Shown piece after piece: positions 10,483 to 21,100 of a stretch of 64,000 nt of DNA. Under the pieces are notes generated by a model. It was not told the DNA's origin. It searched no databases and was given only the letters and a program-made list of their open reading frames with translations. The stretch covers positions 1-64,000 of the forward strand of contig JAJYZF010000013.1 of the NCBI GenBank assembly GCA_021800165.1. Reading direction: 5' to 3'. The stretch comes from Planctomycetota bacterium. Lineage in GTDB: Bacteria; Planctomycetota; Phycisphaerae; WQYP01. The translations under genes and the position numbers were made by a program. The first letter of the stretch is position 1, and each line of letters begins with the position of its first letter.

Positions 10483-10483
10483 C

Positions 10484-10501
10484 GGCCGCCGGAAGGCGGC
10501 C
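10484..10501 (+). promoter_or_regulatory. intercistronic hairpin between nuoA and nuoB
   Basis: GGCCGCC-ggaa-GGCGGCC perfect 7-bp stem. Confidence 0.5.
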
Positions 10502-10555
10502 CGCAAGATCCCGGCGAACGGTGGCTTGTGCCGGCCCTGCTTAGGAAGCTGTTTT

Positions 10556-11134
10556 ATGTCCATAGAACCTACTTCGTTACCCGATAATGTTCTCACCATG
10601 AACCTGAAAAAGGTGGTCAACTGGTGTCGGCGTTCCAGCGTCTGGCCGATGCCGTTCGCCACGGCCTGCTGCGGCATTGAACTGATGGCCACCGCCAGCA
10701 GCCGCTATGACCTGGCCAGGTTCGGGGCGGAAGTGATGCGGTTTTCCCCGCGGCAGGCGGATCTGATGATTGTGGCCGGTCGTGTGAGCATCAAGATGAT
10801 GCCGGTGCTGCACCGTATTTATCTGCAGATGGCCGAACCCAAATGGGTCATCAGCATGGGTGCCTGCGCCAGCACCGGCGGGGTTTTCGATAATTACGCC
10901 ACAGTACAGGGCATCGATCAATTCCTGCCGGTGGATGTGTACGTGCCCGGCTGCCCGCCGCGGCCGGAAACCCTCATGGAAGGCATTATGCTCATACAAA
11001 AAATTATTGATCAACAGGGTATGCCCGCGGCCCAACGCCAGCCGATGAAACTTGCGGTGCAGCCTAACTACCGGCCTACCCCGCAACCGCAGGTGGTTCT
11101 AGGCCCCAAGCTGGCCGCCGCCCTGCACGAATAG
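10556..11134 (+). CDS. nuoB: NADH-quinone oxidoreductase subunit B
   Basis: [36 protein letters not shown] and VPGCPPRPE. Confidence 0.95.
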   Translation: MSIEPTSLPDNVLTMNLKKVVNWCRRSSVWPMPFATACCGIELMATASSRYDLARFGAEVMRFSPRQADLMIVAGRVSIKMMPVLHRIYLQMAEPKWVISMGACASTGGVFDNYATVQGIDQFLPVDVYVPGCPPRPETLMEGIMLIQKIIDQQGMPAAQRQPMKLAVQPNYRPTPQPQVVLGPKLAAALHE

Positions 11135-11182
11135 TGGCGCTGCCGGCCACTCTGCGATCCCCACTGCCGCCCCAACCACCCT

Positions 11183-12169
11183 TTAGATGACCGTCCAATC
11201 GAATAATACGCCCATGGTTTTTTCGCGCTGGGCGTCGATGGTTTCGTAGGCCTGCTGACATTGGTCGGGCCGGAAAGTGTGGGTATTCAGGCCCGCAAGG
11301 TTAAACTGCCCCGACACAGCCAGTTTGAAAAACATGCCGGCACCCGCGGCGTTAGTCAATACGTCCACATGCCCGTCGTGCGCTCCAACCACGGTCAGGC
11401 CACGGACAATCACATCTTTGGTCAGATGTTGCTGATCGGGAAAACCCGTATCCCCCAGCAGCACCACCCGGCCCCGATCCGCCGCCATGGCCAATGCCGC
11501 CGAAAAGACCGCCGCATGGCCCGTCGAATCAATCACCACCCGGGGTCGTCGGCCGCCATTGGCCGCGAGGATTTCCGCTTCCATTTGGTTTATGGCGCCC
11601 GCCACCACCGCCGTGGCCCCGCCCGCCTGGGCCAGGGCCAAACGCGCCCCGAGCGTATCCACGCAGATGATGGTGGTAGCCCCGGCAGCCTTGGCCCAGC
11701 GCACGGACATCTGCCCGATGGGGCCGGCCCCAATTACCAGAACCGAGTCTCCCAATACGTATTGTGCCGCCAGTGCCCCGACGCCGGCAATTTTCGCCAA
11801 GGCAAACCAGGCCGCCATTTTCGAGTCCATCTCCGCCGGCACCGGGAAAAAGTCGCCGGCATCCGCGACCACTTCGGAGGCATGGGCCAGGCGCGCCGCC
11901 ACGCGGTCGCCCACGCGAAATTGCTGCACCTTGGCGCCAACGTGCGTGACTTGTCCGATCAGCGAATAGCCGGGCGTAAATGGGTACTTGATCCAGTTGT
12001 CCCAGTGGCTGCCCGGAGCGAAATTGCGATTAAAGCAGATCAATTCCGTCCCGGTACTGACCAATGAAACCAAGGTCTTAACGCGCACCGCCGTGTCGGT
12101 GATTGGCGCAGGGGCCACGGATTCCAGGGCGCATTGACGTTGGCCGGTGAATATGATGCGTTGGGTCAT
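11183..12169 (-). CDS. zinc-type alcohol dehydrogenase/MDR oxidoreductase
   Basis: GYSLIGQVTHVG, VLVIGAGPIGQMSVRWAKAAGA. Confidence 0.85.
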   Translation of the reverse strand: MTQRIIFTGQRQCALESVAPAPITDTAVRVKTLVSLVSTGTELICFNRNFAPGSHWDNWIKYPFTPGYSLIGQVTHVGAKVQQFRVGDRVAARLAHASEVVADAGDFFPVPAEMDSKMAAWFALAKIAGVGALAAQYVLGDSVLVIGAGPIGQMSVRWAKAAGATTIICVDTLGARLALAQAGGATAVVAGAINQMEAEILAANGGRRPRVVIDSTGHAAVFSAALAMAADRGRVVLLGDTGFPDQQHLTKDVIVRGLTVVGAHDGHVDVLTNAAGAGMFFKLAVSGQFNLAGLNTHTFRPDQCQQAYETIDAQREKTMGVLFDWTVI

Positions 12170-12215
12170 AAACTTTTACTCCTGATAAGCGCAAGTGGTT
12201 CTGATATCTTGGCGG

Positions 12216-13016
12216 TTAATCGGCGGCCTCTACCCGCCAGTCGCAGAGGGCAAAGGTACTGCGCAGGGCCTTGAGAGCATCGCCTTGGGGCCAAAATTCG
12301 TGCCCGACATAGCCGTCGTAGTCGCTCTGGGCAATGGCCCGGCAGATTCCGCGGTAATTGAGTTCCTGATGATCATCAAGATCATGCCGCCCCGGATTCC
12401 CCGCCGTGTGAAAATGACCGATATGGCGGATGGCTTTCTGCAAGGTGCGAATCACATCACCTTCCATAATTTGCATGTGGTAAATATCGTAAAGCAGTTT
12501 GACCCGCGGGCTGTTCACCAGATTGCAAAGCGCCACCCCCCAGGCGGTATGATCCGCCTGATAGTTGTAATGGTCGATGCGGGAATTGAGCAATTCCACA
12601 TTCAAATTGACGCCCTTTTTTTCCGCCCATGGGGCGGAAAGCCGCAGGGCCTGGGCACAAACAAGCAGACCTTCGTAATCGCTCTGGCCGGCGTTGCGGT
12701 TGCCGCTGAAGCAAATCAGGCCGGGAATGTCATAATCCGCCGCCAAGCCAATGGACTCGTGTAATTCCGCGGTTATTCGCTGGTGGTTCTCCACCCGGTT
12801 CAAGCCATCGTCCAGCGAGGCGTGGCCGCACATGCTCACCAGCCGCAGGCCGCACTTTTGCACCGTGGCCATGAGCGTCTTGAATTCGGCCAACGGCGGC
12901 CGCCCCCAGATCTCAACGCCCTGGTAGCCAAGATCGTGGATCGTCCCCAGCAGATTGTCCATGGCATCTTGGCCGTGATGAAAGGCTGGAAGAACCACCG
13001 ATTGTTTTATGCGCAT
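12216..13016 (-). CDS. sugar phosphate isomerase/epimerase (TIM barrel)
   Basis: GYQGVEIWGRPPLAEF, LLYDIYHMQIMEGDVIRTL, IGHFHTAGNPGRHDL. Confidence 0.85.
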   Translation of the reverse strand: MRIKQSVVLPAFHHGQDAMDNLLGTIHDLGYQGVEIWGRPPLAEFKTLMATVQKCGLRLVSMCGHASLDDGLNRVENHQRITAELHESIGLAADYDIPGLICFSGNRNAGQSDYEGLLVCAQALRLSAPWAEKKGVNLNVELLNSRIDHYNYQADHTAWGVALCNLVNSPRVKLLYDIYHMQIMEGDVIRTLQKAIRHIGHFHTAGNPGRHDLDDHQELNYRGICRAIAQSDYDGYVGHEFWPQGDALKALRSTFALCDWRVEAAD

Positions 13017-13228
13017 AAACCCATCCTTCATTGGTGACCGCTTCGGGCGACATCGCCGCGAGCACCGATGGAACTTTGGCCACCGGAGCGCCGCCACATG
13101 CGGCATACTACGGTTGGCACCTTCCTTCCGCAATACCAAAAACTGGCCATTTATGCCATTTTATGGCTACACTACCCATCGTGGTATGATGGATAATTCA
13201 AAGAACTGATGGATTTGGAGTTTTTTTT

Positions 13229-14158
13229 ATGCCAATTGCCGGTCGAGTCGGCCAAGGTCTTCATTCGGTGGCCCGCGGCCCCAGCGGCCGCCGGCGGTCG
13301 ACCTCCCAGGCCAAGGCGCTGCGGTCCAGCCTCAAACAACTGCGGGTGGAATTCCATTCCGGGTTGCGCCACGAGTTGCCCGTGGGTAAATACAGCCTGC
13401 ATCATCATCCGTACATCGAGGTTGTGTATCACCTACGCGGTCGCGGTCGGACTACTTTTGCCGATGGTCGCAGCGTTGCATTTACCGCCGGCTCGGTGGA
13501 AATTTATCCTCCGTTGATGGCCCACGCCCAGGCCAATGATGAACCGGGAGAAGATGTGTGTGTGCTTATCTCCGTAACACCGCCGCTGGCGCAAATCGTC
13601 GCCATGCCTCTTTATCACGAGCGCTTGGAGGCCCAGAGCGCTGTACATGAAATGATGGCCCAGGCGGCCGAGCCGTCACCGGCCCACGCCATGGCGGGGT
13701 TGGTGGGGCAGGCTCTGGCCCGGGCGATTCTGCTTGTTATTCTGGCGGAAAAGCTGCACGGTGGCCGCCGGGGCCTTGAAACGGCATTAACCGGAACCTA
13801 CGCCCGCAAGGCCCGGGATTTTCTGCAACGGTTTGCCGCGGAAAAAAATTCACTCCAACGGGTTGCGACGCACGTAGGCATCAGCGGTGACCATCTCCGG
13901 CACGTGTTCAGGAGGTGCTACCGTGTGAGCCTCAAGGAATACCAGTTGCGCGTACGGGTGGAAAAAGCCCGCAGCCTGATCGTCCAGACCACCTTGCCGC
14001 TGAAGGTCATTGGCCATCAATGCGGATTTAGCAGCGTGCGTTACTTTTGCGCTCGATTCCGTCGGCATACGGGCCTTTCTCCGGGTCGCTATCGCCGGCG
14101 CTATCAAATGGCCAAACAATTTTCGACGTTCATGGACGAGAGCAAGAAGCAGCGGTAA
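13229..14158 (+). CDS. AraC-family transcriptional regulator
   Basis: cupin-like N-terminus; two C-terminal HTHs ending FARFRRHTGLSPGRYRRRY type. Confidence 0.9.
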   Translation: MPIAGRVGQGLHSVARGPSGRRRSTSQAKALRSSLKQLRVEFHSGLRHELPVGKYSLHHHPYIEVVYHLRGRGRTTFADGRSVAFTAGSVEIYPPLMAHAQANDEPGEDVCVLISVTPPLAQIVAMPLYHERLEAQSAVHEMMAQAAEPSPAHAMAGLVGQALARAILLVILAEKLHGGRRGLETALTGTYARKARDFLQRFAAEKNSLQRVATHVGISGDHLRHVFRRCYRVSLKEYQLRVRVEKARSLIVQTTLPLKVIGHQCGFSSVRYFCARFRRHTGLSPGRYRRRYQMAKQFSTFMDESKKQR

Positions 14159-14270
14159 AAAGCCGTCACGCGCGGCGCTGGCGGCAGCCAGGCTGGTTTT
14201 GTGGCGCTGGAAAAAACACCTCGTTTTGGTGACTTTTTCGGTTGCAAAAACGACAAAAAACCAAAAAATA

Positions 14271-14341
14271 AAAATCACATCACATTATTACAAAGGCACT
14301 TACAACATTTTTAAATTCTTGATCAATTTATTTTCTTGACT
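14271..14341 (+). promoter_or_regulatory. AT-rich promoter block conserved upstream of both twin regulators
   Basis: about 5 mismatches over 71 bp with 24960-25030; includes TTGATCAA and -35-like TTGACT. Confidence 0.6.
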
Positions 14342-14366
14342 TTTAATTTGCGTGAGGTTAAAGTGG

Positions 14367-14382
14367 TAGCTAGTAATAGCTA
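14367..14382 (+). promoter_or_regulatory. putative operator palindrome
   Basis: TAGCTAGTAATAGCTA downstream of TTGACT. Confidence 0.4.
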
Positions 14383-14447
14383 TGGAATCTGCAAGGATCG
14401 GTTCCAACGCGGCTGATGCCGGTGCTCTCTATAAAAAAGGCCCATCA

Positions 14448-15614
14448 ATGGATACGCAGGATTTAATTTCCAACTTCCACCCCCGGCCCGGCTTTTCCCG
14501 ACGCTCGGAAATGGCGGCTTACCTACGCGAGCTTATAGTCAGCGGAAAGGTTGCCGCGGGGACAAAACTGCCACCCATGGGGATCCTCGCCACTGCTTGG
14601 GGCACCCATCCACCTGCGGTACAGGCGGCGATGAATGCACTGGTCAAGGAAGGGCTGGTGTTGCGGCTGATGGGACGGGGCACTTTTGTGCGCGAAAAGA
14701 CCACCGGGTTAAGACAGGTGGCGTTGTACATTTCCGGCAACCGCTGGGCGGGGCAGGCCAATACCTTTGTCGGCCATCTGATGCCTACCTTGGTCGATCA
14801 TTTCGGAGAACTGGGGGTCCGTGCCCAACCATGGATATCCCGCCGTCCGCGACATTTGGCGGACCAACCATGGGAAGAACTGGAATCGGCGGCCAAGCGG
14901 CGTGAAATTCAGGGCGTGATTGTGGCAGCCACCGACCAACGGGAAGCGGCTTGGCTCATGAAACTGCCTGTACCGGTGGTGTTTTTGGCCGGCATGTCTT
15001 TTCCAAATCGGCTGGCTCTGTCATTGGACGGAGCAATCAGCGAATCCATCGCCCATCTGGCGAGCTGCGGGTGTCGATCCATTGGCCTGATCACCGTGTT
15101 CTCGCGATTCAACAAAGATTCCAGCGGCAACAAGGTGGACTCCGTGAGATTTTTTGAACGGTTTTTCCAATTGGCAGCAGACCATGGACTTAAGGTGAAA
15201 GAATCGTGGATCCCAGCGCCGGAGGTGGATGTACCGGAAAAGAGCGCCGCAAAGTTCGGCTACGACAGCTTTCACCAGTTGTGGAACCAGTCGGAGAAAC
15301 CCGACGCATTGGTGGTGCATACCGATGTGGTAGCGCACGGTGTGCTGATGGCATTGGGCCAGCGGCAGGTGCGGGTGCCGCATGACCTGCGTTTGGTGTT
15401 GCATCGCAATGTGGAGATGGGGTTGTTTTGCCCTGTTCCGGCCAGTTTTATTGATCTGCACATACAGAAGGTCGCTACCACACTGGCGGATTTGCTCCAA
15501 CGCTTATGCCGAGGAGAAAGTGTTCCGCAACCCATGACGGTGGAGGCCGAGTTTGTGCCGGAAAGTGTGGCGGCAGGTTTGGACGCCCATGCAACAACGG
15601 CTCTGGCGGGATGA
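14448..15614 (+). CDS. GntR-type regulator with LacI-like ligand domain (twin 1)
   Basis: wHTH YLRELIVSGKVAAGTKLPP...AAMNALVKEGLVLRLMGRGTFV; paralogue at 25132. Confidence 0.85.
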   Translation: MDTQDLISNFHPRPGFSRRSEMAAYLRELIVSGKVAAGTKLPPMGILATAWGTHPPAVQAAMNALVKEGLVLRLMGRGTFVREKTTGLRQVALYISGNRWAGQANTFVGHLMPTLVDHFGELGVRAQPWISRRPRHLADQPWEELESAAKRREIQGVIVAATDQREAAWLMKLPVPVVFLAGMSFPNRLALSLDGAISESIAHLASCGCRSIGLITVFSRFNKDSSGNKVDSVRFFERFFQLAADHGLKVKESWIPAPEVDVPEKSAAKFGYDSFHQLWNQSEKPDALVVHTDVVAHGVLMALGQRQVRVPHDLRLVLHRNVEMGLFCPVPASFIDLHIQKVATTLADLLQRLCRGESVPQPMTVEAEFVPESVAAGLDAHATTALAG

Positions 15615-15867
15615 GGTGGATCGCCGACGATAAGCCCGGCGCAGGCTATGGAAAATGAATTTGCCTTTTTTCGCGGGCCTTTCGGCCGGCGGGGCAAGTT
15701 TAAGAGAGATCCCGACGGTTGGAACCTGTCCCGAAATCAGACAGGCCCCAATGGCGTTCGGGGCAATTTATCAGGAGGCCATGTTATGGCAAGTAAATTT
15801 CAGTTAGGTTCCCGGTCGCATGTTGCGGCCAACCGCGGTCCGTCCGGCTCGGCGGATAATCAAAAAC

Positions 15868-15882
15868 GCTCCCAGAGGGAGC
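15868..15882 (+). promoter_or_regulatory. leader hairpin before PEP-CTERM gene (twin 1)
   Basis: GCTCCC-aga-GGGAGC followed by GAAGGAGG; identical at 26549-26563. Confidence 0.6.
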
Positions 15883-15896
15883 AGAAGGAGGTTTCT

Positions 15897-16859
15897 ATGT
15901 TACCCTCATCTCGTTTCACTCTTTTGGCCGCCGCGACGGCCGCAACCTTGGCCTTGGGTTGTGTAAGCATGGCCCATGCGGATCTAACCCCTGTTTTAGA
16001 GGCTGAGTTCAGCGGCTCCGGCACCGGGACTGGGACTGGCAACATCGTGCAAACCGGCGGCACCGGAACGCTCGTTGCAACCAGCCCCGCCACATCCGCC
16101 ATAGGAACAACTCCTGCCAACGAGTTCACCTCCGGATCGGGCGGCTACCTGTTGACCACCCAAACCGCTGGTGGACCGGACGAGGCCGGTGTCTCAATAA
16201 CCCCCACAGCAGGAGGTGGTTTTAATTCCTGGGTGTCACTGACTGGCAGCGGCCCCAACGGCAATGACAATACAATTAACGGCGCGTTCGATTTCTTTTT
16301 CCGGTCCAACGTTGCGGGGTCGTCCTGGGGCGCTAATGCCATCCGCGTTTTGGACTACACCAGTTTCGCCACGGGCTCATTGCGGCTAGTCCTAGACGCC
16401 CCGCAGGCCAATGCGATCCAACTCCAAATTAAGAATAACGCCAACGGAAGCCAGACTGCTGTTCCGACGGCGTATAACCTCAACATCCAGGCCAATACCA
16501 TTTACCACGTAGCCGGGACATTTACCACTGCGCCCAACTCGGGCTACGTAACGGCCGACCTCTGGGTGGTTGAGGGCAATACCGCGATTTCCAGCACCAG
16601 TACGCCCACCGCGACGAACACCTCTTCCTTGGCGTTCACGGCGACAGCCAACTTCGGCTCACAACCCATAGTTTTTGGCCACGTTAGTTATGGAAACGCG
16701 GCCACAACCATGACCACGGAGTTCGATCAGTTCCGAATTTACAACGGCATTCCGACCACCTTTTCGGCGTTGCCGACTCCCGAGCCGGCCACGCTGGGCT
16801 TGATCGACATCGGCGGCTTGGGCATTTTACTGCTTGGTCGCAAACGCAAAATGGTCTAA
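15897..16859 (+). CDS. PEP-CTERM exported LamG-like protein (twin 1)
   Basis: signal peptide MLPSSRFTLLAAATAATLALGCVSMAHA; C-terminal PEPATLGLIDIGGLGILLLGRKRK; RBS GAAGGAGG. Confidence 0.8.
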   Translation: MLPSSRFTLLAAATAATLALGCVSMAHADLTPVLEAEFSGSGTGTGTGNIVQTGGTGTLVATSPATSAIGTTPANEFTSGSGGYLLTTQTAGGPDEAGVSITPTAGGGFNSWVSLTGSGPNGNDNTINGAFDFFFRSNVAGSSWGANAIRVLDYTSFATGSLRLVLDAPQANAIQLQIKNNANGSQTAVPTAYNLNIQANTIYHVAGTFTTAPNSGYVTADLWVVEGNTAISSTSTPTATNTSSLAFTATANFGSQPIVFGHVSYGNAATTMTTEFDQFRIYNGIPTTFSALPTPEPATLGLIDIGGLGILLLGRKRKMV

Positions 16860-16869
16860 ATGATATCCC

Positions 16870-16905
16870 GGCGGCTGCAGGCATGGTGCTTGCAGCCGCC
16901 CTTTT
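16870..16905 (+). terminator. terminator/attenuator-like hairpin after PEP-CTERM gene
   Basis: GGCGGCTGCA...TGCAGCCGCC perfect 10-bp stem followed by CTTTT. Confidence 0.65.
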
Positions 16906-16952
16906 CGGCGCGTAACGAGCCGGGGTCCCCTTTTTCCGAAAGGAGTGATTTT

Positions 16953-18047
16953 ATGAGACGGCAGTTACCAAGTCTCAATGTCTTGGAGTCCCGATTTGCT
17001 CTCGGAGCGGAACAGAATCGTTCGTCCCCTGCCTCCTGCCGCGTTGAGACATGGATGTCGAAATCCCGATGCCGCGGGAGCGGCCAATCGGGATCTCCCG
17101 TCCGGCGGCCCGCAGGCCGCGCACGTCCCGCTCCCGTCTCCCGTCTCCCGTCTCCCGTCTTGCCGCGAAGCGGCTTCACCCTGGTCGAGCTTTTGGTGGT
17201 GATTTCGATCATCGCGATTTTAATTGCGCTGCTGTTGCCGGCGTTGGCCGCAGCCCGCCAAGATGCGGACTCTGTGCTATGCCTTTCCAATGAACGCCAG
17301 CTTGGCTTGGCGGTAATCGAATATCAGGCGGATAACCAAGGGGCCCGGTGCAACTACGGATACAACGATTATTATTTAGTTGGGAAGATGCCGGGAGCTA
17401 TCCCTAACGCATGGCTACATTTTTATTCGCCCTACATCGCTCCCGGCGCACCCAGTGGGCCGGATAAAGCCGACCCGATCGCGCAATGCACGAACAGTGC
17501 ACTGGTTTGCCCTTCCACATTGGTGCCGCAGGTGAACATCACGTCTGCGAACTTTAGCTCTAACTGGTACAATGACGGCAACGTCGACACGGCTTGGTGG
17601 TGGTATACCGGCCAGAGCTATAATGCCGCGACGCTGTTCTTCTGCAGCTACGCCTACAACGGTTTTCTGTACCAGCAGAGCATACCAAATTATCTGCCAT
17701 ATTCACCGCTGTGGCCACTGCACGGAATCGCGTACGACCATTCCGCGATCCCCATGTTTGTAGACAGCATTACCGGCGAGACGTACCCATACAATACGCA
17801 GCTCCCGGACAATAACCTGAACCAATTGCCCCCTGGATACGGGCCCGGGTCGTCCCATTATGCTGATGTCCACGACCCTGGCCCATCCACGCAAGGTTTT
17901 GAATCTGACGCGATGCAACGGCATGGCGATGGCGTAAATGTGGTCTTCCTTGATGGGCACGCCTCCAGTGTGTCTATTCCCGATCTTTGGACGTTGAAGT
18001 GGAATTCGAGCTACGTAGCTCCCAATCCTCTGCCGGCGGTTCCGTAA
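16953..18047 (+). CDS. type II pseudopilin-like protein with repeat-derived leader (twin 1)
   Basis: [29 protein letters not shown] and C-terminal FLDGH; RBS AAAGGAGT before ATG 16953. Confidence 0.8.
   Translation: MRRQLPSLNVLESRFALGAEQNRSSPASCRVETWMSKSRCRGSGQSGSPVRRPAGRARPAPVSRLPSPVLPRSGFTLVELLVVISIIAILIALLLPALAAARQDADSVLCLSNERQLGLAVIEYQADNQGARCNYGYNDYYLVGKMPGAIPNAWLHFYSPYIAPGAPSGPDKADPIAQCTNSALVCPSTLVPQVNITSANFSSNWYNDGNVDTAWWWYTGQSYNAATLFFCSYAYNGFLYQQSIPNYLPYSPLWPLHGIAYDHSAIPMFVDSITGETYPYNTQLPDNNLNQLPPGYGPGSSHYADVHDPGPSTQGFESDAMQRHGDGVNVVFLDGHASSVSIPDLWTLKWNSSYVAPNPLPAVP
17048..17094 (+). repeat. dispersed hairpin element, copy B
   Basis: GACATGGATGTC GAA ATCCCGAT-g-CCGC-ggga-GCGG-cca-ATCGGGAT. 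Confidence 0.75.
17131..17158 (+). repeat. (CTCCCGT)x4 heptanucleotide tandem repeat
   Basis: four exact 7-bp units. Confidence 0.9.
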
Positions 18048-18125
18048 TGGGCCGCGGGGGGGGGCGAGCCGGTGGATGAGCCTTACCGGCCATGGAAACC
18101 GGGAACTTTTTTATTGAAAGAAAAA

Positions 18126-21100
18126 ATGGGTAAATCAGCCTTTTCTGTTCGGGCGGTTGCGGTTGTTGTGGTGGCGGCTTTTTCGGCAATGTTGGGTGGA
18201 TGTCGCAGGCCACAAGCTTCGGTTGAAACGGCTACGCCCGTGGCCAAGGCCAACGGCGTGGCTGCGGCCGTCGGCGGCAGGCGCGTGCCGGCGCGCGACG
18301 CTTCGGATTTGCGGGGGTTTGGCAAGGTTTCGGCCACGTTTTCGGCGGGCCGGGCGGAATTTGTGTGCCAAAGCAGGCGTAAGGCGAATATCCTGCAGGG
18401 CAAGTTACTTGCGGATATGTTTTGGGACGCGGCGCGAAAGGACCGGATTCCGGTGGTTATTCCGCAGCGTATGCGGGAGAATCTCACGATCGCCAAGCGT
18501 CACATTTTAATTTACGTCTGGCCACCTTACGGGGCCATTGTGGTGGGACGCGTGGGCCCAAAAGTCATTGCCGTGGGAGCAGACACGGTTGCGGCGCTGC
18601 GCCGGACACTCACCGGCCAGCACTGGTGGCGAACCGCCGGCGTCCGTTTTCAAGCCGGCAAGCCCTATCCGATTTACCTGGATTTTTATGATTTACGGGC
18701 GTTCAAGTCGTACACTGCGGCCATGACGTCTTCGCCGAGCTTCAGCCTGGCCAGCCACTGGAGATTTATTAAAAAATTCGGCTTGGGCGGCATTGCCATT
18801 CAAGCGCCGTCATGGGATTTTGATAATCCGGCGCCGGGCGTGATGGAATGGGCGGACTCCGATTACGAGGTCCGCCAGGCGCAGCGGGAGCACGGGCTGA
18901 TTGTGCCTTCGATCGGCGGATCCGAAATGCCGTTCTGGGCGTATGATCAGTTTACCCGCGATATGATGCAATCGGCACCCACGGCGTTGCTTGGTGCCTG
19001 GTGTTACGCTGGTCTGGCCGGCGGACATTATCTAAGCTGGTGGGCCTCGCCCAAGGCCTACGCAGCCACCAAGCTGGCGTTTCTCAAGCAAGTGATGCGG
19101 CGGTATAGATCCAGTCCGGCGGTTGGTGGTTGGCAGATTTATGGCGGCGCGCCCGGGGCGGAGAATAATTTTCATTACGGGACGGATATTTATTGGGATT
19201 ATTCCGCCTGCGGCGAGGCCGGATTTCGGCACTGGCTCAAGGCGGTGAAGGGGTACAGCCTTCAGACGCTGGGCCGACGCTGGCACGGCAGTCCGACGTA
19301 TTTTAAGTCTTGGAATCAGGTGCATGTGCCCAGCCGCATGGCGCTTTTCGGTCAGTTGAATTCATCGTGTCTGATGGTGCGGCATTGGTCTTGGCAATTG
19401 GCGGAAACCGGCAAAACCTGGGTGCCGCCGACTTCCAAGGCGGGATGGGTGAAAATCCACTTGCCGCCGGCGCAAATGGAAACTCTTTTGCCGTGGAAAA
19501 CATCCTTTTACAAAGCCCGTTTTAATGCGGCGGGTTGGCTGGCCAAAAATTCCGGTAAGGCGGTGTACCTGGTGGTGCATCCGATGACGGCTTGGGGCCA
19601 GAAAGGTTGCGGGGTCTGGCTCAATGGCCGATACTTGGGGACGTTCAAAGGGCGCACGGAAGGTTCGCCGGATCGCGATTTTGATGTGGAAGTGACCAAA
19701 TCCCTGGCTTCCGGGGTCAACCGACTCATACTGTTGATTCCCGGAACAAAACGCCATGCGAGTTACCTGGGCAGTGGTGGAAAGCTGATGGCGGCGTTTT
19801 TCACGACCCATAAGCCCCAGCGTTACCCCGATATGGGGCCGTACCTCAACGCGCGGTGGGTGGACTTGGAAGCTTGGCAGGCATACAGCATTCATCACGC
19901 CCTGGTCCCGCTGCTGGAGCTGGCTCGGCGCGAGGATCCCAACCGCCCCATGGGCATCGCCGCCCAAACCACCGGCGGCGTAACCAACGGCACAGTGGCC
20001 CTGGCAAGGCGGTACCGGTTGAGCGTGCAGTTCACTGGCGGCGGGCCTTGGTACTACCCGTGGAATTCCGGCATGGGGTACGTCGCGGGATTCTACGGCA
20101 CCACCGAACCTGGCGGTACACTCAATGCCACCAGCCTTTCCCAAATGACCGGCGATGTGCTCTTGGACGGCGACGGCAATGTGGACCTGTTCCAGTTCCT
20201 CGACGATTACGAGAAACTCCAGCAAAAGACGCATTGGTTCACGAAAAACCAGCGATTGATCCAGCTTTTTGGCAAGTATCGCCGGGCCAAGCCCTCCATT
20301 GTGCTGATGCGTTCCGGACGCAACCTGGCTCTTGGCAACTCGCTGCCGTGGTTCTGGGATCTGGGCCGCGGAGAACTCCAGCAGGCCGGCTACGATAATG
20401 TCTACGCCACCCCGCGCATGGTGACGCAAGGACTTTGCAACAGCTACCCGGTGGTCATGGACGCGGCCACGGTTTTCATGAGTCGCCGCACAGTGGCGGG
20501 GCTTAAAAAATACGTGCGCCAGGGCGGCACGTTCATCGCCATTCAGTGTACCGGGCGGGACACCTACCTGCGGCCCAACACCTGGCCGATCAGCGCCCTG
20601 ACCGGCTTTCAGGTGGTCGCCACCCATCCAACCGGCAATATTCGCTTTGGCCGGGCCTTGCCGATCCTGGCGAATTGGCGGGGGAAAGTTTTTAATGGAA
20701 CCGGGCCGGGCATCACGGGTTCCGCGGGCATCGGCCTTAAGCCCGTTGCCCCAGGATCGATAGCGCTAGCCAAATGGGCCAACGGGACGGTGGCCATCGG
20801 CTACCGAAAGATCGGCAAGGGCCGGGTGATTGTGCTGGGATCCAGCTTCTGGCGCAACCAGGCCGCTGATGTCGGCGGTTGGTGGAGGGCTCCACAGGGG
20901 CTGGAGGAAGAATTCCTGCATGATTTGTTTTTGAGCTTGGGTATCCGGCGCAACGCCTTGGCCGAAAACCCCGACGTCTGGGCTCGAGAAATGATCACCA
21001 AAAATGGCCTGCAAACCTGGCTTCTGGCGTACAATGTTGCCCCCAATTCCCGAAAGGCAACACTGAAATTCCGCGTTTCCAGCCGTCCCCCGACGGTGTG

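Noticed and set aside
15712-15770. GCCCC...GGGGC hairpin in the twin 1 leader as a conserved riboswitch stem
   Set aside because: Twin 2 has GCTTAATTGG...GGGGC, which breaks the stem without compensation.
17131-17158. CTCCCGT repeats as a CRISPR-like array
   Set aside because: Seven-bp units without spacers; a simple tandem repeat. No CRISPR array was seen in the window.
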